The notes under the pieces: model-generated
What the model was told of the DNA's origin: nothing
Database searches by the model: none
The model's input: the letters and a program-made list of their open reading frames with translations, nothing else
Translations under genes and position numbers: made by a program
DNA from: Piper betle
Lineage: Eukaryota > Streptophyta > Magnoliopsida > Piperales > Piperaceae
Reading direction: 5' to 3'
Assembly (NCBI GenBank): GCA_033002965.1
Contig: JAURVB010014814.1
Coordinates: 62,001-126,000, forward strand
DNA length: 64,000 bases
Part shown: positions 23,327 through 35,991 of the stretch, piece by piece
Numbering within the stretch: the first letter of the stretch is position 1
Layout of the letters: the number at the start of each line of letters is the position of its first letter

Positions 23327-25965
23327 CCTGAATAGGAGACATTTTTCCCGAGGCATTTTTCAAACAGGATTCTCTAACCTGAGGCATTTTTCCTCTCTTG
23401 CCACTGGCGAAGTCTAGGATCCCAAAATTTGGCTTGACCTGCTTAGTGGCTTTGTGGGTCACCAGAATGACTTCTTTGGTGAGGGTGGTCCTCCTTGTCT
23501 CTCTTTTCTCAATTGTTCCTTTAAGAGTGTGTTGTGTTGAACCTTGTTTTGATGTGACCATATCTTAAAACTCTTTAAGTACAAGAGTTGAATATAAACA
23601 ACTATTTAAAAACTTCAAGTATGAAGAAAAATGAAGTGTTGAAGTAACAAAGACTTCGGTTACACTTCGGTCATGACTTCGACAATCGAAGACGTGAGGT
23701 TCAGACCAAAGAAAAATGAAGCTTAACCTTCGATCAATGGTTTGGCTACCTAAATATTAGGGCTTGGTGAACAACCTAGAAGCGACAAAGTTTAACAAAT
23801 CTTTGGTTGAGTGTTTGCCAACGGAAGTTCTTGGAGGAACCCTAGGATGATGCTGCACACAGTGAAGGAGGACTTCGGCTTGGCTTCAGTCAAGGGTTCG
23901 ATAGTTGAAGACAGAATAGGAAAACCCTCAAACTAACATGGCCCAAGAATTATGAAGTTGGTCAGGCTTTGGTCATGGGTTTAGTAACCAAAATTAATGT
24001 AGCTAGTTTTAAATGAATGTTTCGCATGCGTTCGGTCGATCATTCTATAACCAATCATTATAGAAAAGTTGTCAAAACTAGAAATTGGAAAAAGTAAAAT
24101 AGGGGGGGGGGGGGGCGGTTCGAACCCCAATGGTTATTATTTTGGGAGAGACTATGGAAGCTTATAAATATAGCCTAAAACTTTTTGCTATCATTGTAAA
24201 CTCTAAACTCTCTTAGATCATTTTGGAAAGTCCAAGCTTGTGTTAGGATTAGCTTTACCTATTAAGTTGTATTCCTAGGTATTGGTGTGTAATCCAAAGA
24301 GAGACTCTTGTTGAGAGGCTAGCATAAGTGTATTTGAGCTAATTGTAATCTCCCCATGTGTGGGGAGAGTGTGAGAGGCATCGTGCTTGGAAAGGGAGGT
24401 GCTTGGTTTATATATTCCATTGGCTCAAGGTGTAAGTTTGTAAAAGGAAATAGCTTCAAGGTGATGGAGCTCCAAGGGTGTTTGGAGTTGGTTAGCTAAG
24501 GTTGTTTGGCACTTGGCATTGGAAAAGGAAGACTTGTTGAGGATCCAAGAGAGCTTAGAGTGGTAGCTTCTTTAGTGCTTGTGAAGTGCTTGTGAAAGAG
24601 GTCTTATCTTGTTAGTTATAAGTTGTACATGTGGTTTGTTGTCACCTCCTTCAGTCAGTGAGGACCAAGGATATAGGAGTTCCTATTGGCTCATGACCTT
24701 GTACCCACAGGGAAACCTTAATGAATGAAAATTTCATTAAGTGTTGGAGAAGCAAGTGTCAATCTAACTTTGTGTTACTTGTTTTGGGTAGGTTAAACAC
24801 AAGGAAGAATGATACAAGTGTTGGTTCCAGTGGTGGAGTTACATACTTTGGGTGTTGGGCTGGTTGGCCTTTATATGCTAGTGTAGCTTCTTTAGCTTCC
24901 ACTCTTAATAGACAACAAATATTTCCTCCACTATATAGGGAGGGTGGTAGTCTCTCAAGGAGGTGTACGGACCATGTGAAGAGTGCTCAAGACAAAGTCA
25001 CTTGATGCTCAATGGGGAGCCTAGCGCTCAATTCCCATGTCCTGTTGACACTTGTATGGTAGGAAAACTCCCCAGCACCACGATGCATGGTGCTAACATT
25101 GGATAGAATTGCTCACTAGCGCTCGGTGTTATAACAATTTACTTGACATAAATGCAATAATTTATGTAATTAGGTTATCCATCCTTTACACTTAGTTAAA
25201 TTCCACCCTTATGACTAACTAGTTTGTCTGCTAGTTTCAAGCTATGGCTTCTAGAAAACCATAATGCTAAGTTAGTTAAATTTACTAGAAAACACTAAGT
25301 TATATGCCCTTTCAATTAAATAGTTTGTCTTCATAATTAATTTATAAAATAAATCAAGCCCTTCACCTTTATGACCACAAGAGAGTGCTCCTTGAGACTT
25401 ATGAAACTATGTGAAACTTGGTTTAGTCCTTCATTACCTAAGTTGATTTCACCAAGTAAAATTGAACTAGCTATTGGTCTTTTGATCCTTAGGGTTGTTC
25501 CTTAATAGCTTAAAATAAAGCACATATCAAGAAAACTATTGTACTAGCTATAGGTCAGTGGTGTACATAGGTACATGGACGTCTAGACATCTGGTCTACT
25601 CTAGATTTTTTGCACTTAGGAATGTTGTTGAGCTCTATATTTAACTCCTAAGGAAGAGTGGTAACTGCCTCCAGCATAACACGTTTGTTGAACCGATTAA
25701 ACTGGCGTAACTTGGTATGTAAAGAAAACTAAAAACTAATGCCTAGGCACTTACGTTATAAAATACATATAACATGTTTAGTTTCATGGTAATTAAAAGA
25801 TAAAAATGTGATTAATTACATAAAACAAAGAATAACAAAACTCCTAAAATAACGTGTAAACACGGACCTGATTGGCTTGTTGATGAACTTCGAGTTTCCG
25901 CTATCCGAACTATTACTACTCTAAATGATAATTAATGTGTATTATAATTCAAACTAGTCTACTTA
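23327..25965. other. Unassigned, possibly a decayed LTR retroelement region
   Basis: Long AT-rich stretch with no recognised protein. TATAAATA at 24163-24170, a CT-containing leader after it, and the word-like repeats GAAGACTTG / GTGCTTGTGAA suggest an old LTR, but I cannot place its ends, target duplication, PBS or coding domains. The open frame 24721-25005 is not recognised. A 14-base G-run lies at about 24103-24116. Confidence 0.3.
24103..24116 (+). repeat. Poly-G tract
   Basis: An uninterrupted run of about 14 G, rare in this AT-rich setting, followed by CGGTTCGAACCCC. The exact length may be unreliable in the assembly. Confidence 0.8.
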
Positions 25966-26379
25966 TGTAAAACCCCAACTTTAGGTTAGGGTTTTACTTG
26001 TAATTTTGCCTAGTTTGGGCTAATATCAAGTTAGTTTTGCCAGACTAGTTTTCAGACCATAAGTATGGGGCCCAGATACTCATAGTATGAGCATGTTTTA
26101 GAGGCTGAGTTTGCCCAAAATACAAATGATGGCTTAAATTATGTTACAGTAGAATATCATTTATTAGTGTATACACGAGGAATATAGATTTTTTTTATGT
26201 ATTAGCCATGGTTTTATGGCTAGATCTAGATTATTGCAGTATTTAGTATATGCTTGGGATTTTATGGGTATTTTATTTACATGCAACTTAGGGATTTTGG
26301 ATTATTGGATTGCCCCTATAGGCCCAGTTTGATTTTGGACTACCAAATTGCCCTGTAGATCTCGATATGAGCTTTTCGT

Positions 26380-26381
<2 letters not shown>

Positions 26382-26445
<64 letters not shown>

Positions 26446-26457
26446 CATATACCCATA
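26382..26457. repeat. (TA)n microsatellite in the family T LTR
   Basis: About 56 bp of pure AT dinucleotide followed by broken repeats, at the same LTR position where the 5201 copy carries the TA tract hit by the foldback element. The 31956-42785 copy has almost none. Confidence 0.9.
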
Positions 26458-26989
26458 AGTAGGCCCCACTAGGTCCATGAGTGTCAAATATTTTGATTGT
26501 GCCACATGGCAAGATTAGAGCCATCAACGTCAGCCCTAGCTTTCACCCAATTATTTTTCGGTGATTTCCCCTTATTTTCGGAAGATTTTCACTATTAGTG
26601 TCAATGCCACTTTGGGACACCGCCAGTGAGTCCCTGGTCCGCCTCCACCCACTGGATTGGTACCATCATGACCGCCTTGTGGCCGACTATCAATCTAGGT
26701 CCAGGTCCGACACTGGCGCCACCGTAATAGCCACCGATAGGGCTATTTTTGTTGCCATTTTCCGGCGCTAGTGAGTTTCTTTTGCAAAGCAGACGATCTC
26801 AATAGCTTCCCTTAACCAAGATTGACATTTTGAGACCACCCACGACCATCAACGTGGTTGCGATCGCCGCCGGTGACGTCGCCACACCACGTGGTGATTC
26901 TGCCCCTTTCTGGCCATTTTCATCAGCAGATTCTGCCACACCGCTGGGCTGTTTGCCTGTGTTTACGTCTGACCAGCCATGATCGTGTC

Positions 26990-29290
26990 CACCCAACCTA
27001 CAACCCTAGCTTGTGTCCACCTACCTAACCCATCCCACCATTTTAGTTAACCTAGACCGAGTTAACTTAGCCTAACTCAGTCTAGTTAAGCTCAGTTGAC
27101 TCGGTTCCCCCAGTTGACACGACAAGGTATTCCAATCCGTTTTCGCCTATTTTTGGTAATTCGAACACTATTTAGCATATTTCGATATTGTTAGTAGTTT
27201 TTATTATTTATTTATTTATTTATTCATTATTGTTTATTTCTTTCAATTATATGTTTGTTGTGTATAATGTATATTTATGTGATTATTTATTATTATTAAT
27301 GATACATATACCTATTAATATTAATTTTATTCATGTTTACTAAATTTTATATATTTATTTATTTATTTGTTTAATGGTATACGTTGAGTGTATGTTATTA
27401 TTTATTTGTATTTAATTACGTATTATTGTATTGGATAGCTATGCTATTATTAGTATTAGTTATTATTATTATTATTATTTATGATTAAGTAATATTAAAT
27501 ATTTGTGTATTTATTTATATGTTTACTCATACGTGAATATGTAGTTATTACTTGTATTTACTTGTGTACTTTATTAGTGTTGTATTTATTATTATTCTTA
27601 TTTATTATTTATTGTTTTCTTGATGTTACTTGTTCATTATTATTTTTAGTATAATTCTTTTATTTATTTGACATATTTTATTTTTTTCTTATCGATTATA
27701 TGCACGTGCCTTGTTTTGCATGCTTGGTGCTTAGTTGTAGATTTATTTAGCATTGTCCTTTATTGTGTTGCTCTTGATGATGTGAACACACACCACGATC
27801 ATGTATTATACTAAATTAGTAGTCTTTTACTTAGTGGTGGGTTCTGATGTAAGTCTTAGAGTCCCAGCTTGCTATAGATGTGTCGATGCGCTTAGAGCTT
27901 ATACTACAGGTCTGTTAGGACTCTTCTAAGTTTTTATCACTAAGTTTTATCATTGATTTGATTTTTACATCATAGGAAATATTTAGTAGTTATTTTATCT
28001 GGCCTCACTTAACATAGGTCATTTAAACGTATTTTACTTTTGTGATCAATAACCTTCGAGAATGAAATCTTTCGAGTTGTTTTCAAACTAAGATCCACTG
28101 CAAATTGCCTTTAGCCATCCTATATAATCCCTTCACAGGCCTATTATATAAATTTCGCATTCACGTCCGCCTATCCACATTCGCATTCGCTTGCCCAACC
28201 CTGTACACCAAGTCGTGCCCGAGTCTACTAGTCCATGCCCATGTCCACCCCATTTTAGTTAACCAGGTTCAGCCCAGTTGACTCGATAGGCTATTTTAGC
28301 CTGATTTTGGCTATTTGTTTACCTATTTTGGTAATTCAAAAACCCTACATTAATTTATTTACGTTATTTAGAATATTTTGCTTATTTCTTTTTATTTATA
28401 TGTTTATCATGTATGATGAATGCTTATGTGATTGTTTATTATTATTAATGATATATTTACTTACGAATATTAATTTTCTTCATATTTACTGAATTTCATT
28501 TATTTATTTATCTATTTGTTTGTTGCATGCACGTTATTATTTATTTGTTTTTAATTATGTATTCTAGTATTCAATAGTTATACTATTATTAATCAATAAT
28601 TAATCATGTTTAATTAATATTAAATATTTATTTTTTTATCGAATTATTTTGTATTTATTTATTTAATTATTTATATAGTTACTAGCATGAGTGTATGTTG
28701 ATATTTACTCGTGTTAGCAGTGTATTTATCTAATATAATTATATTATTAATTTATGATTAGAGTATTATTTATTTTCATATATTTATTATTTATCTATAT
28801 TATCTATTAGTGTATTTAATTTTTAATTTTTATTTATTTATTAGTCATTTTTCATATTATGTCTTGATTTGCATGCCAGATGTTTAGTTGTAGATTTGTT
28901 TAGCATTGTCGTTTATTGTAATGTTCTTGATTATGAGAGCACACACTACAATCATACATCATATGCAGTTGTAAGTCTTTTACTTAGCATAGGGTTCCGA
29001 TGTAGACTCCATAGCCTGAGCTCGCCGCAGATGTGCCGCTATGCTTGGAGCTTGGATTATAGGTCGATTAGGTTTCTTCTCATTTTATTGTTGTAGTCTA
29101 TTGTGGATTCAATTCCCAGATCACACAACATGTTAAGTGGTTTTTATTGGACACCACTTTACACATGTCATTTAGATGTATTATACTTCTAGGATTAATA
29201 ACCCTTAAGGATGAGATCCCTCGAGTTGGTTTCGAATTAAGATCCACTGAAAGTTGCCTTCAGACCAATTATATAAATCCCTTCCCAGGC
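26990..29290 (+). repeat. ~1.15-kb tandem duplication within the LTR
   Basis: Both units contain, in order, CCATTTTAGTTAACC, a TTGACTCG stretch, long TTATTTATT-rich DNA, TTAGTTGTAGATTT, the ACACAC…ATCAT segment (27785 and 28940), GTCTTTTACTTAG, and CTTCAGGC / TTTAGCC near the end. They are diverged, so the duplication is old. Confidence 0.7.
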
Positions 29291-29901
29291 TTATATATGA
29301 TTTTCTCGAGTTTTTAGTGAGACGAGAGATAATGAAACCGACTCGTATGTACCATGAGCGGGTGCACATGCCAATCACACGCGAGCTATGGATTAGTGAG
29401 AGGGTTATTCCATATCCAAGGGATCCTAACAACTCAGTGTTTTGAGTTTCCTCACACTCAGAGAAACGTGAAGGTTTATAGGTATTGTTCAGTATAGTGC
29501 ATGTTTGGGCATGTGGTTTGAAAGGGTACTGAAGGTGACTGGCTGGCCTTCGTGGTGAGGGCTAAGAGAAATATTGAGGAAAGAAAGGGGCTTAGGATAT
29601 ACTAGTAGAAGTATATAATGATTTTCTTTTAAATGAGAGTCATCTCTTATTTGACAATTGTTACTGATGTTTTTCATATTATATATGTAGGTCTTGTGTT
29701 CCTAAATCGGCTTGGGTGGAAGGACAGAAAAATGATATACACACTTGAGCTCAGCGTAGTTACGTTCTTTAATACTTTTAGTTATATTTAATGAATTTTC
29801 ATGATTATTAAATAATGTCTTCCATTTTTGACACGTCAAGCTGTTTTGATCTATTTTATTGATCGAGTCTTACCAATTAGCAGCTTTAGATATGACTCGT
29901 G

Positions 29902-30699
29902 CATAGTTCCAAAAATCGGCCGATTTCAAGTGGAATCGGCCAATTTTACTTGGCTAGGTGAAAAACCGAGTAAAAATGAGGCCAGTTCATTTTGGCCAAA
30001 AATTGGACCAAGAATCGGCTGATTCAGGCCGTTTCGAGCCAATTCTTGCCCGCGAGTCGACGACGACAAAAGTCGACCGATTCAAGACGAGGTGGGGGGA
30101 GATAGGATGAGGGTCGATGGGGTTTGTGGGGATGGCGGTGGTCGAAGAAGGCGGGCGGGCTCGGGTTAGGGTGAACGAGGGAGAGGGAAGCGGGAAAATA
30201 GAGGGCGATGACGTGGGTGCGGGGCTAGGGCGGGGCGGTGACGGGGGTGGGCGATGACATGGGGGACGACAATTTTGGGGGGCAAGGGGTGCTGGGGACG
30301 GGCGGGGAGGGGGTGATGGGGAGGGGGTGGTGCAAGTGACTGATGGGGTCGGCAAAGAGGGGTGGACAGCGACGTCGAGGGCTTGGGGGAAGAGAAGCAT
30401 CGGGGAGAAAGAAATGGGTCGGTGGCATTCTCGTAATTAAAAGTTGACTTGACTTTAACTCGAATAAAAAATAATAATTAACTCCAAATAATTTGAAAAA
30501 AAATCCAAAAAATAAGAAAAAAATATTATAAAATATAATACACACCATAACACTAAAATAGCATATTTTATAATTAATAACCCACTGATTTTGACTAATT
30601 TAAGTAATCTAATTTTTGTCCGATTATTGATGAATCAGTCTGATTCAATGACTCCCTTCCAATCCAATTCAATGTTCGATTCTTGTTTTTGCAACTATG
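29902..30699 (-). mobile_element. Family E hAT-like element, copy 3 (minus), inside the LTR
   Basis: Ends are CATAGTTCCAAAAATCGG on the left and, reversed, CATAGTTGCAAAAACAAG on the right. The flanks GACTCGTG and TACTCAAC agree at only 4 of 8 positions. It carries the same AT-rich block and the GGTGGCATTCTCGTAATTAA module (30420-30470) and a GC-rich core (30080-30400) different from the other copies. It splits the 3' part of the family T LTR, so it is younger than that LTR. Confidence 0.7.
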
Positions 30700-30761
30700 T
30701 ACTCAACTTGATATGACATTTTTTATTCGGCTCTTAGGTGAATGGAAATCCGAGTGTTACA

Positions 30762-31439
30762 AGTACAATCCCAACTTTCAAGTCTCTTGTGTTTGAGATG
30801 AGAAAAAAAGGTGAAATTCTCAAGCCAAGTTGGGGTAATCTTCTCAACATCAAAACTACTGATAAACCCATGTAAGGTGATCTATTTAATATACAATATG
30901 CTTACACTTTTGTTTAGATTTATCTATATTGTATGATAAACCCATGTAAGGTGATCTATTTAATATACAATATGCTTACACTTTTGTTTAGATTTATCTA
31001 TATCGTATGGAAGTGTGCTTTTTAGTTTATCTTTAAAATAATCAACTGCGAGGCCAAAGCTAACCATGGGCTAGAAAATGTCCAAATGTGATGAGAAGAA
31101 AAAATTATCCAATTATAATTAATTGATAATAATAAATAGTGATGGAGCTTTTTACCAAAAAAGGGAGAAAATTTTTGATATTACCAACTTATGGGAAAAT
31201 AAAGCATAATTATCAAAAAAAAAGGAAAAAAGATTTATAGTGTCAAAATTTCCCTTTCATTGAAGAAGCCATTTTTTTTAATTAAACTAGCCACCGCACG
31301 CCACACATCGGTCTTGGTGGCCACTGCTGATGATGGTCGGAGATGATTTGGCCATCCTTAGCAAGATATGGCTGCCCCAAGCCAGACTAGATTTGACCGT
31401 CCTCGGCAAGATTTGGCTGCCCCTGGCCAGACCAAATCT
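30762..31439. other. Unassigned spacer / degraded internal retroelement sequence
   Basis: It holds a 74-bp tandem repeat (30861-31008), A-rich runs, and at 31300-31440 imperfect repeats of ATTTGGCTGCCCC-CGGCAAG. Given the pol tail that follows, it may be degraded pol, but no motif is readable. Confidence 0.35.
30861..31008 (+). repeat. 74-bp near-perfect tandem duplication
   Basis: GATAAACCCATGTAAGGTGA through TATCTATATTGTAT is followed at once by a second copy (30935-31008) that differs only near its end (TATCGTAT). It looks recent. Confidence 0.92.
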
Positions 31440-31780
31440 GGCTGCCCACTTCAGTATGTGGGGCTTGACGTCTAACCTGACCTTTTCTATGAGGAGGAGG
31501 CTATGTGGATCCTTGACCAGTCTGTGAAGACTCTGTAGGAAAGAAGTGCCTTTGGTGAAGGTACTTTGGTCGCGGTAGGGTGTTGAGGAGGCCACTTCGG
31601 AGCGTGAGGATGAGATGCGGCAGCGTTTCCCCAGACTCTTCCCTGCGGAAAAGGACGACTCGAAGTATTACCACCCTTCCTTGTTTTTGGTTGAGTGCTA
31701 TTGTATGTTTTATGTTGAGTGTTCTAACATGTTTATACCTGTTTAACCCCTTAGGAAATTCCGGGGCGGAATTTTACTAA
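31440..31780 (+). pseudogene. Gypsy pol 3' tail (chromodomain-like end)
   Basis: Across broken frames the translation gives a SNLTF / YEEE stretch, then KTL, VPLVKVLW, EEATSERE and DEMRQRFP motifs. This is the same order as the pol C-terminus at 39250-39436 (SNLTYEE, KTLRNKE, VKVLW, EATWEIE). In-frame stops are present (for example after VKVLWSR near 31575). It is followed by GGGGCGGAATTTTAC and a purine tract, so it is the 3' end of the internal region whose 3' LTR starts at 31792. Confidence 0.7.
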
Positions 31781-31791
31781 TTGTGGGAGGT
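31781..31791 (+). other. Polypurine tract before the outer LTR
   Basis: TTGTGGGAGGT directly precedes TGTAAAACCC, as expected for plus-strand priming. Confidence 0.6.
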
Positions 31792-31950
31792 TGTAAAACC
31801 CGGGTTGTCTGCCCGAGGGTTTTTACGATCAGTTAGGTTATTACTTGAAACAGGTTAGTAGTCCGGCCCTTCTTGTCGTGGTTCGTATATGGTATGGTAT
31901 AAGTTGTCCAACCTTAGCTTCCTTCGGTGCTCAGTATACTTGTTTGGATG

Positions 31951-31955
31951 TGGCA
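31951..31955. repeat. Target duplication of the level 2 solo LTR (left)
   Basis: TGGCA, identical to 42786-42790. Confidence 0.88.
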
Positions 31956-32867
31956 TGTAACACTCCGATTTCGGTTCACTTATGAACCGAATCAGAAATG
32001 TTGCGAACCAATCATGTTTAAAGTTATCGGTCGGTATGACTTATTTGATAAAATAGATCGAAACAACCTTCTTGGTGTGAACAGAATGGAAAATACCATT
32101 AAATATATGTCAAAACACATTAAATATAAATAAAAGCAAGGAAGTAAATAACTACGCTAAGCTCAAATGTGTGTAGCGTTTACCTGTCTTTCCACCAAAG
32201 ATGACTCAGGATTTGCAAGACCTACATATATTATATGAAAACGTTAGTAATGAGTGTTACTAGTCCGAAAAATAACTAATACAATATGACAAATGGGTAT
32301 TCCATTACCCACAAAAACTTATGAAACTTTAAGAATGCCTCACATTGGGTAGTAAGCAAACATACTTAAGCAAGTGTCGGCTTGCATGCACGGCTCATAA
32401 TCATATTCATACATACAACACTTACACCCTCACATTTTTTATATTTTGAAGGAGTACTAATGCAGTTCATACATATCTCTGTACCACTCATTATCTTATT
32501 CGTGAAATCTGTAAAAATATGCATACTTATATAATAAGCTTAGGGAAGATGATTGTATCATACATTTCTAGAGCTTTGCTCGAAAACCAACAAGGGATCT
32601 CATCCTTGTAGTTTTATTAAACATGTGTAGAAAACACATCTAAATGACCCGACATCAGAGGGATGCAATAAAACACTATTGATGCCATCCTACGTATAAA
32701 ACACGATTAAACTTGATACGTAAGGAGTCAAGCAGAGAGGGAGAGTCATACAGACCTATGGTCCAAGCTCCCAGCGTATTTGCACATCTACTACGAGCTC
32801 ATACTCCAAAACCTACATCATAACCCACTACTAAGTGAAATACTAACATATCTATATAATGCATGCA

Positions 32868-32872
32868 TGTGG
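32868..32872. repeat. Target duplication of the gypsy element (left)
   Basis: TGTGG, identical to 40660-40664. Confidence 0.9.
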
Positions 32873-35798
32873 TGTAAAGACTATGACAAAATAAAATAAA
32901 ATAAAATAAAATAAAATAAAAAATTCGACTCAGGTTGGGAAGGATCGAACGTTGGATTATTATTATTATTATTATTATTAATATATGATTATTATATTTT
33001 CTCCTCTGCCTCGGTAATCCGATTATATTTTATTCTCTAGCCGGTTAATCGGTTAAATGAAATACGGGTATAGGGGTGTTTTCGCATACCATAGCCATCA
33101 TTTTCATCTTTATATTGTGAAAGAGGATGTCATTTTTTGTGTAAGGGGCATCCTCCTCACCTTAGCCGCCTAGTTCTCCTCTTCCTTACCGGTGCTTCTA
33201 CCTTGCTTGGGTATTCTTCCTATCTCCCTTTTCTTAATTTTCATGCATTCATATGTCTTTTTAATTGATAATAAGATTGATAATCATGAGAAATAAAGTC
33301 TGAAATCAACAATAAACAACAAGAACTAAACTGAATATTGGAATCCTGTCCATGGCCAAGTAGTCTGAAATTTTGGCAAGATGAGCGACCGTAGAAACGT
33401 TTGCAAGGCATTCCGTCACAAACCCGACGTCCTCTCTTGCTGCTGGGTCTAAGGGAGGCTTGTCGTGTCCCTGGTTTCCAAGTGGTGGCAGAATTATAGA
33501 TGGTTATGGGTGGAGTTATAGGGGGCAACGCTGTGGAGGAATTCTAGACATCTATACCAGTTCGCCGGCCAAGGCTCACGCCGTGCATGCTCAAGGTGCT
33601 TGGCCTTGACATTGGGTTATCGTATAGGGTGAAGAGAAGAGTTCCCGGTGGTGCTGCTGGTTGAACGGAGTTCACCTTGCAGTCCCGGCGGTGCTACTGG
33701 CCAGGATTCGTGTCTTGGTGCAGAACAAGGGTTCGACGTGGATAGTTGCTAAAAAGCACGAGCTTTATGCTTCCAATTTGATTGGAAGGGAAGGGAAGTA
33801 GTTAGTGGAGTCATTATCTAGTTTTGGGTTGAAGAAGACGAAGTCATAGGTCTAGTTTTGGTGCAGGACGATGTCGCCTTAGATGTTGCTCTAAAACATG
33901 GACATTAGACTACAACTTTGGCTATTTTTATTCCGTTATTGATGCTTTGTTGGGATGTTTATATGGTTATTCGATTGGGTTGTTGGGGAAGGTTGCAAAA
34001 GGTTGGAAGAAGGTTGTGATCTGTTTTTTTTGGTGCAAAGATGGAGTTTGGAGAAGAAGGGACGTTGGGGAAGAAAAAGATGATAGTTTTGTAAATATGG
34101 GTTGACTCGATACCGACTCGAGTTAAAAAATAAAACTAACTCGTAATAGATCTTTAAAAAATAATTATTTTAATGTTTATGGTAATGCTACTAAACAAAT
34201 TAATTATTGTACGATATCTCTATAAGTAATAAAAATACGATAATAATAAACGGTCGATAATTAATCGGCGTACTACAAGCGATTAAATTAAATCGGACAG
34301 TTATATAAGTGATTAATAAAATAAAGATTTCACTTTTACCATATTAAATTTAATATTAAGAAAATAAAGTAATTATTTTAATTACGAGCGAGTAAGGTAG
34401 AAAATGGGTTAATAAATTATAATAGGGTAAAAATCAGAAGCGTTGAACCTAAATAATATAATGAAAATAAATAAAGTTTGAACCTTTATTGAGTTGAATA
34501 ATTTAAAATAATTAGTAATATCTTTGAATTATGATAATACAAATTATTTTAAATAATTTAATCGAACAACTTAATTAATTAAATTGCTATGAATAATAAT
34601 GGCGATTTAAAATTATAATTGAAGGAAAATATACTAATAATAGTAATTAAATATTTGTTTATAAGTTGATAATTATTTTATCCTTTGTTAAGTGTGAATC
34701 ATAATTTAGATAATTAATTTAAAATGTACAGTAGGATTTACATAATTATGTCACATGAATAATTTAATAATTAATATTGTTAAATTTTAATAGTGATTTA
34801 TATATATATATATATATATTAGTTATTTAATTGCATGCATTTCTACTTGATTAAAATTATAGTTATGTATAATTTTATGTTCTCGTTAGAATTATGATTG
34901 TTGATCATAGCTGCGTGTTCACTTACGAACTATCCAGGTTTGAATAATTATTTGAAATGTTTAATTTTTCCATGTTGGCAGCCCTGGTCGGCCTAAGCCC
35001 AGATTTGACCGCCATGCGCTAGAACGCAATCGAAGTGAAGGAATTGACTCAATCCGACACAGGGCTGTACCTTTAAAATTACTATGTGGGAGTCTTGGTT
35101 GACTTAAGTATCTGATCACCATGCGTTGGAATGCAACCGGGGTTGACTCAATTTGGCAGGGCAGCACCCCCGAAAGATTGAATACGTGCCCCCAGGCCAA
35201 AAGGGGTGACAGGACGCAGTGGCGCAAGTAGGCTCATTATGCACTTGTGATACCAAAAGGGTGAGTCAATGGCAAATATCGGTAACTACAGGCCGTGGGC
35301 CACATAGCGTGTGTGCGCATGCATGGGATGGTAGCTAGATGGGGAGGCTACCCCTCACAGCATATAACGAGCTCAGCATAGGCTTGTAATCACTAAAAGA
35401 TTCGTGAAATGATAATTGGGATTATATTGATTTATTTTATTTAATTATGCGGCTTAATGGTTTCATCACCAACGCGGAATTGCCTCTGCAGGTGAACAGC
35501 TGTGGATTGAAGATTAAGAGTGTGGTTGGTGGTTCTTTTACCAACTTAGGTATGGTGAATCGATAATAATTGGACTTCCTTTTTAATCTCTTGTGTTATA
35601 AATGTGGCTATGGGAAACGGTCCGGGACTGTTGGACGGTTATTTTATATACTGTCATATGCTATCAGAACATGATTTCTTTTTATGAGATATAAACTACT
35701 AGACTTATTTGTTGTATTATGAATCATGTTCTAGAATGTTATTGTTACATCAAATATATTTTAGGTAATAGCCGATTTGTTTCGAGCAGGTCGTTACA
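32873..35798 (+). repeat. 5' LTR of the gypsy element (2926 bp)
   Basis: It starts TGTAAAGACTATGAC and ends AGGTCGTTACA. It includes (AAAAT)n at 32886-32922, (TTA)n at about 32957-32982, a TATA-like TTTATATTG near 33109 with a CT-rich leader, a GC-richer block (33540-34080), the GACTCGAGTT module (34103-34130) and AT-rich DNA with (TA)n at 34797-34820. Open frames such as 33241-33528 and 34961-35227 are LTR sequence. Confidence 0.9.
32886..32985 (+). repeat. (AAAAT)n and (TTA)n microsatellites at the LTR start
   Basis: About seven AAAAT units follow the LTR terminus, then a unique GGTTGGGAAGGATCGAACG, then about eight TTA units. The minus-strand copy at 1-1950 lacks both expansions. Confidence 0.85.
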
Positions 35799-35799
35799 G

Positions 35800-35812
35800 G
35801 TGGTATCAGGGC
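35800..35812 (+). other. Primer-binding site (tRNA initiator Met-like)
   Basis: GTGGTATCAGGGC starts two bases after the 5' LTR end. The usual plant initiator-Met site is TGGTATCAGAGC, one base different. Confidence 0.8.
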
Positions 35813-35991
35813 ATGGTTTCCCACTAGCTCATTTTATGACTCAAATAACTGGTTGAAAAGTCCAATAATTATCTTTTCCCATTGTGTTGTATTTCGATTT
35901 AACAAATTCATTCGCAAATAAACCTAAGTCATAACTGAAAGAGAACATATTAATGTAGCATGATGGGGAAAAAATTTTTTTGACGTTTCAG

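Larger units (their letters stand above)
25966..30761 (+). mobile_element. Family T LTR (solo-like), with an internal duplication
   Basis: It starts TGTAAAACCCCAAC at 25966 and ends TCCGAGTGTTACA at 30761, the same termini as the solo LTR at 31956-42785 (reversed). The segment 29690-29890 and the last 60 bases match that LTR's end (GTAGGTCTTG, GGAAGGACAG, TTGAGCTCAGCGTAGTTA). About 1.15 kb is present twice in tandem (about 26990-28140 and 28141-29290). A family E element is inserted at 29902-30699. No pol or primer-binding site adjoins, so it is a solo LTR or remnant. The flanking pentamers ACTTA and AGTAC do not match. Confidence 0.78.

Noticed and set aside
24103..24132. GGTTCGAACCCC resembling the B box of a tRNA or SINE promoter
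   Set aside because: No A box, no cloverleaf and a poly-G run directly upstream; likely chance.
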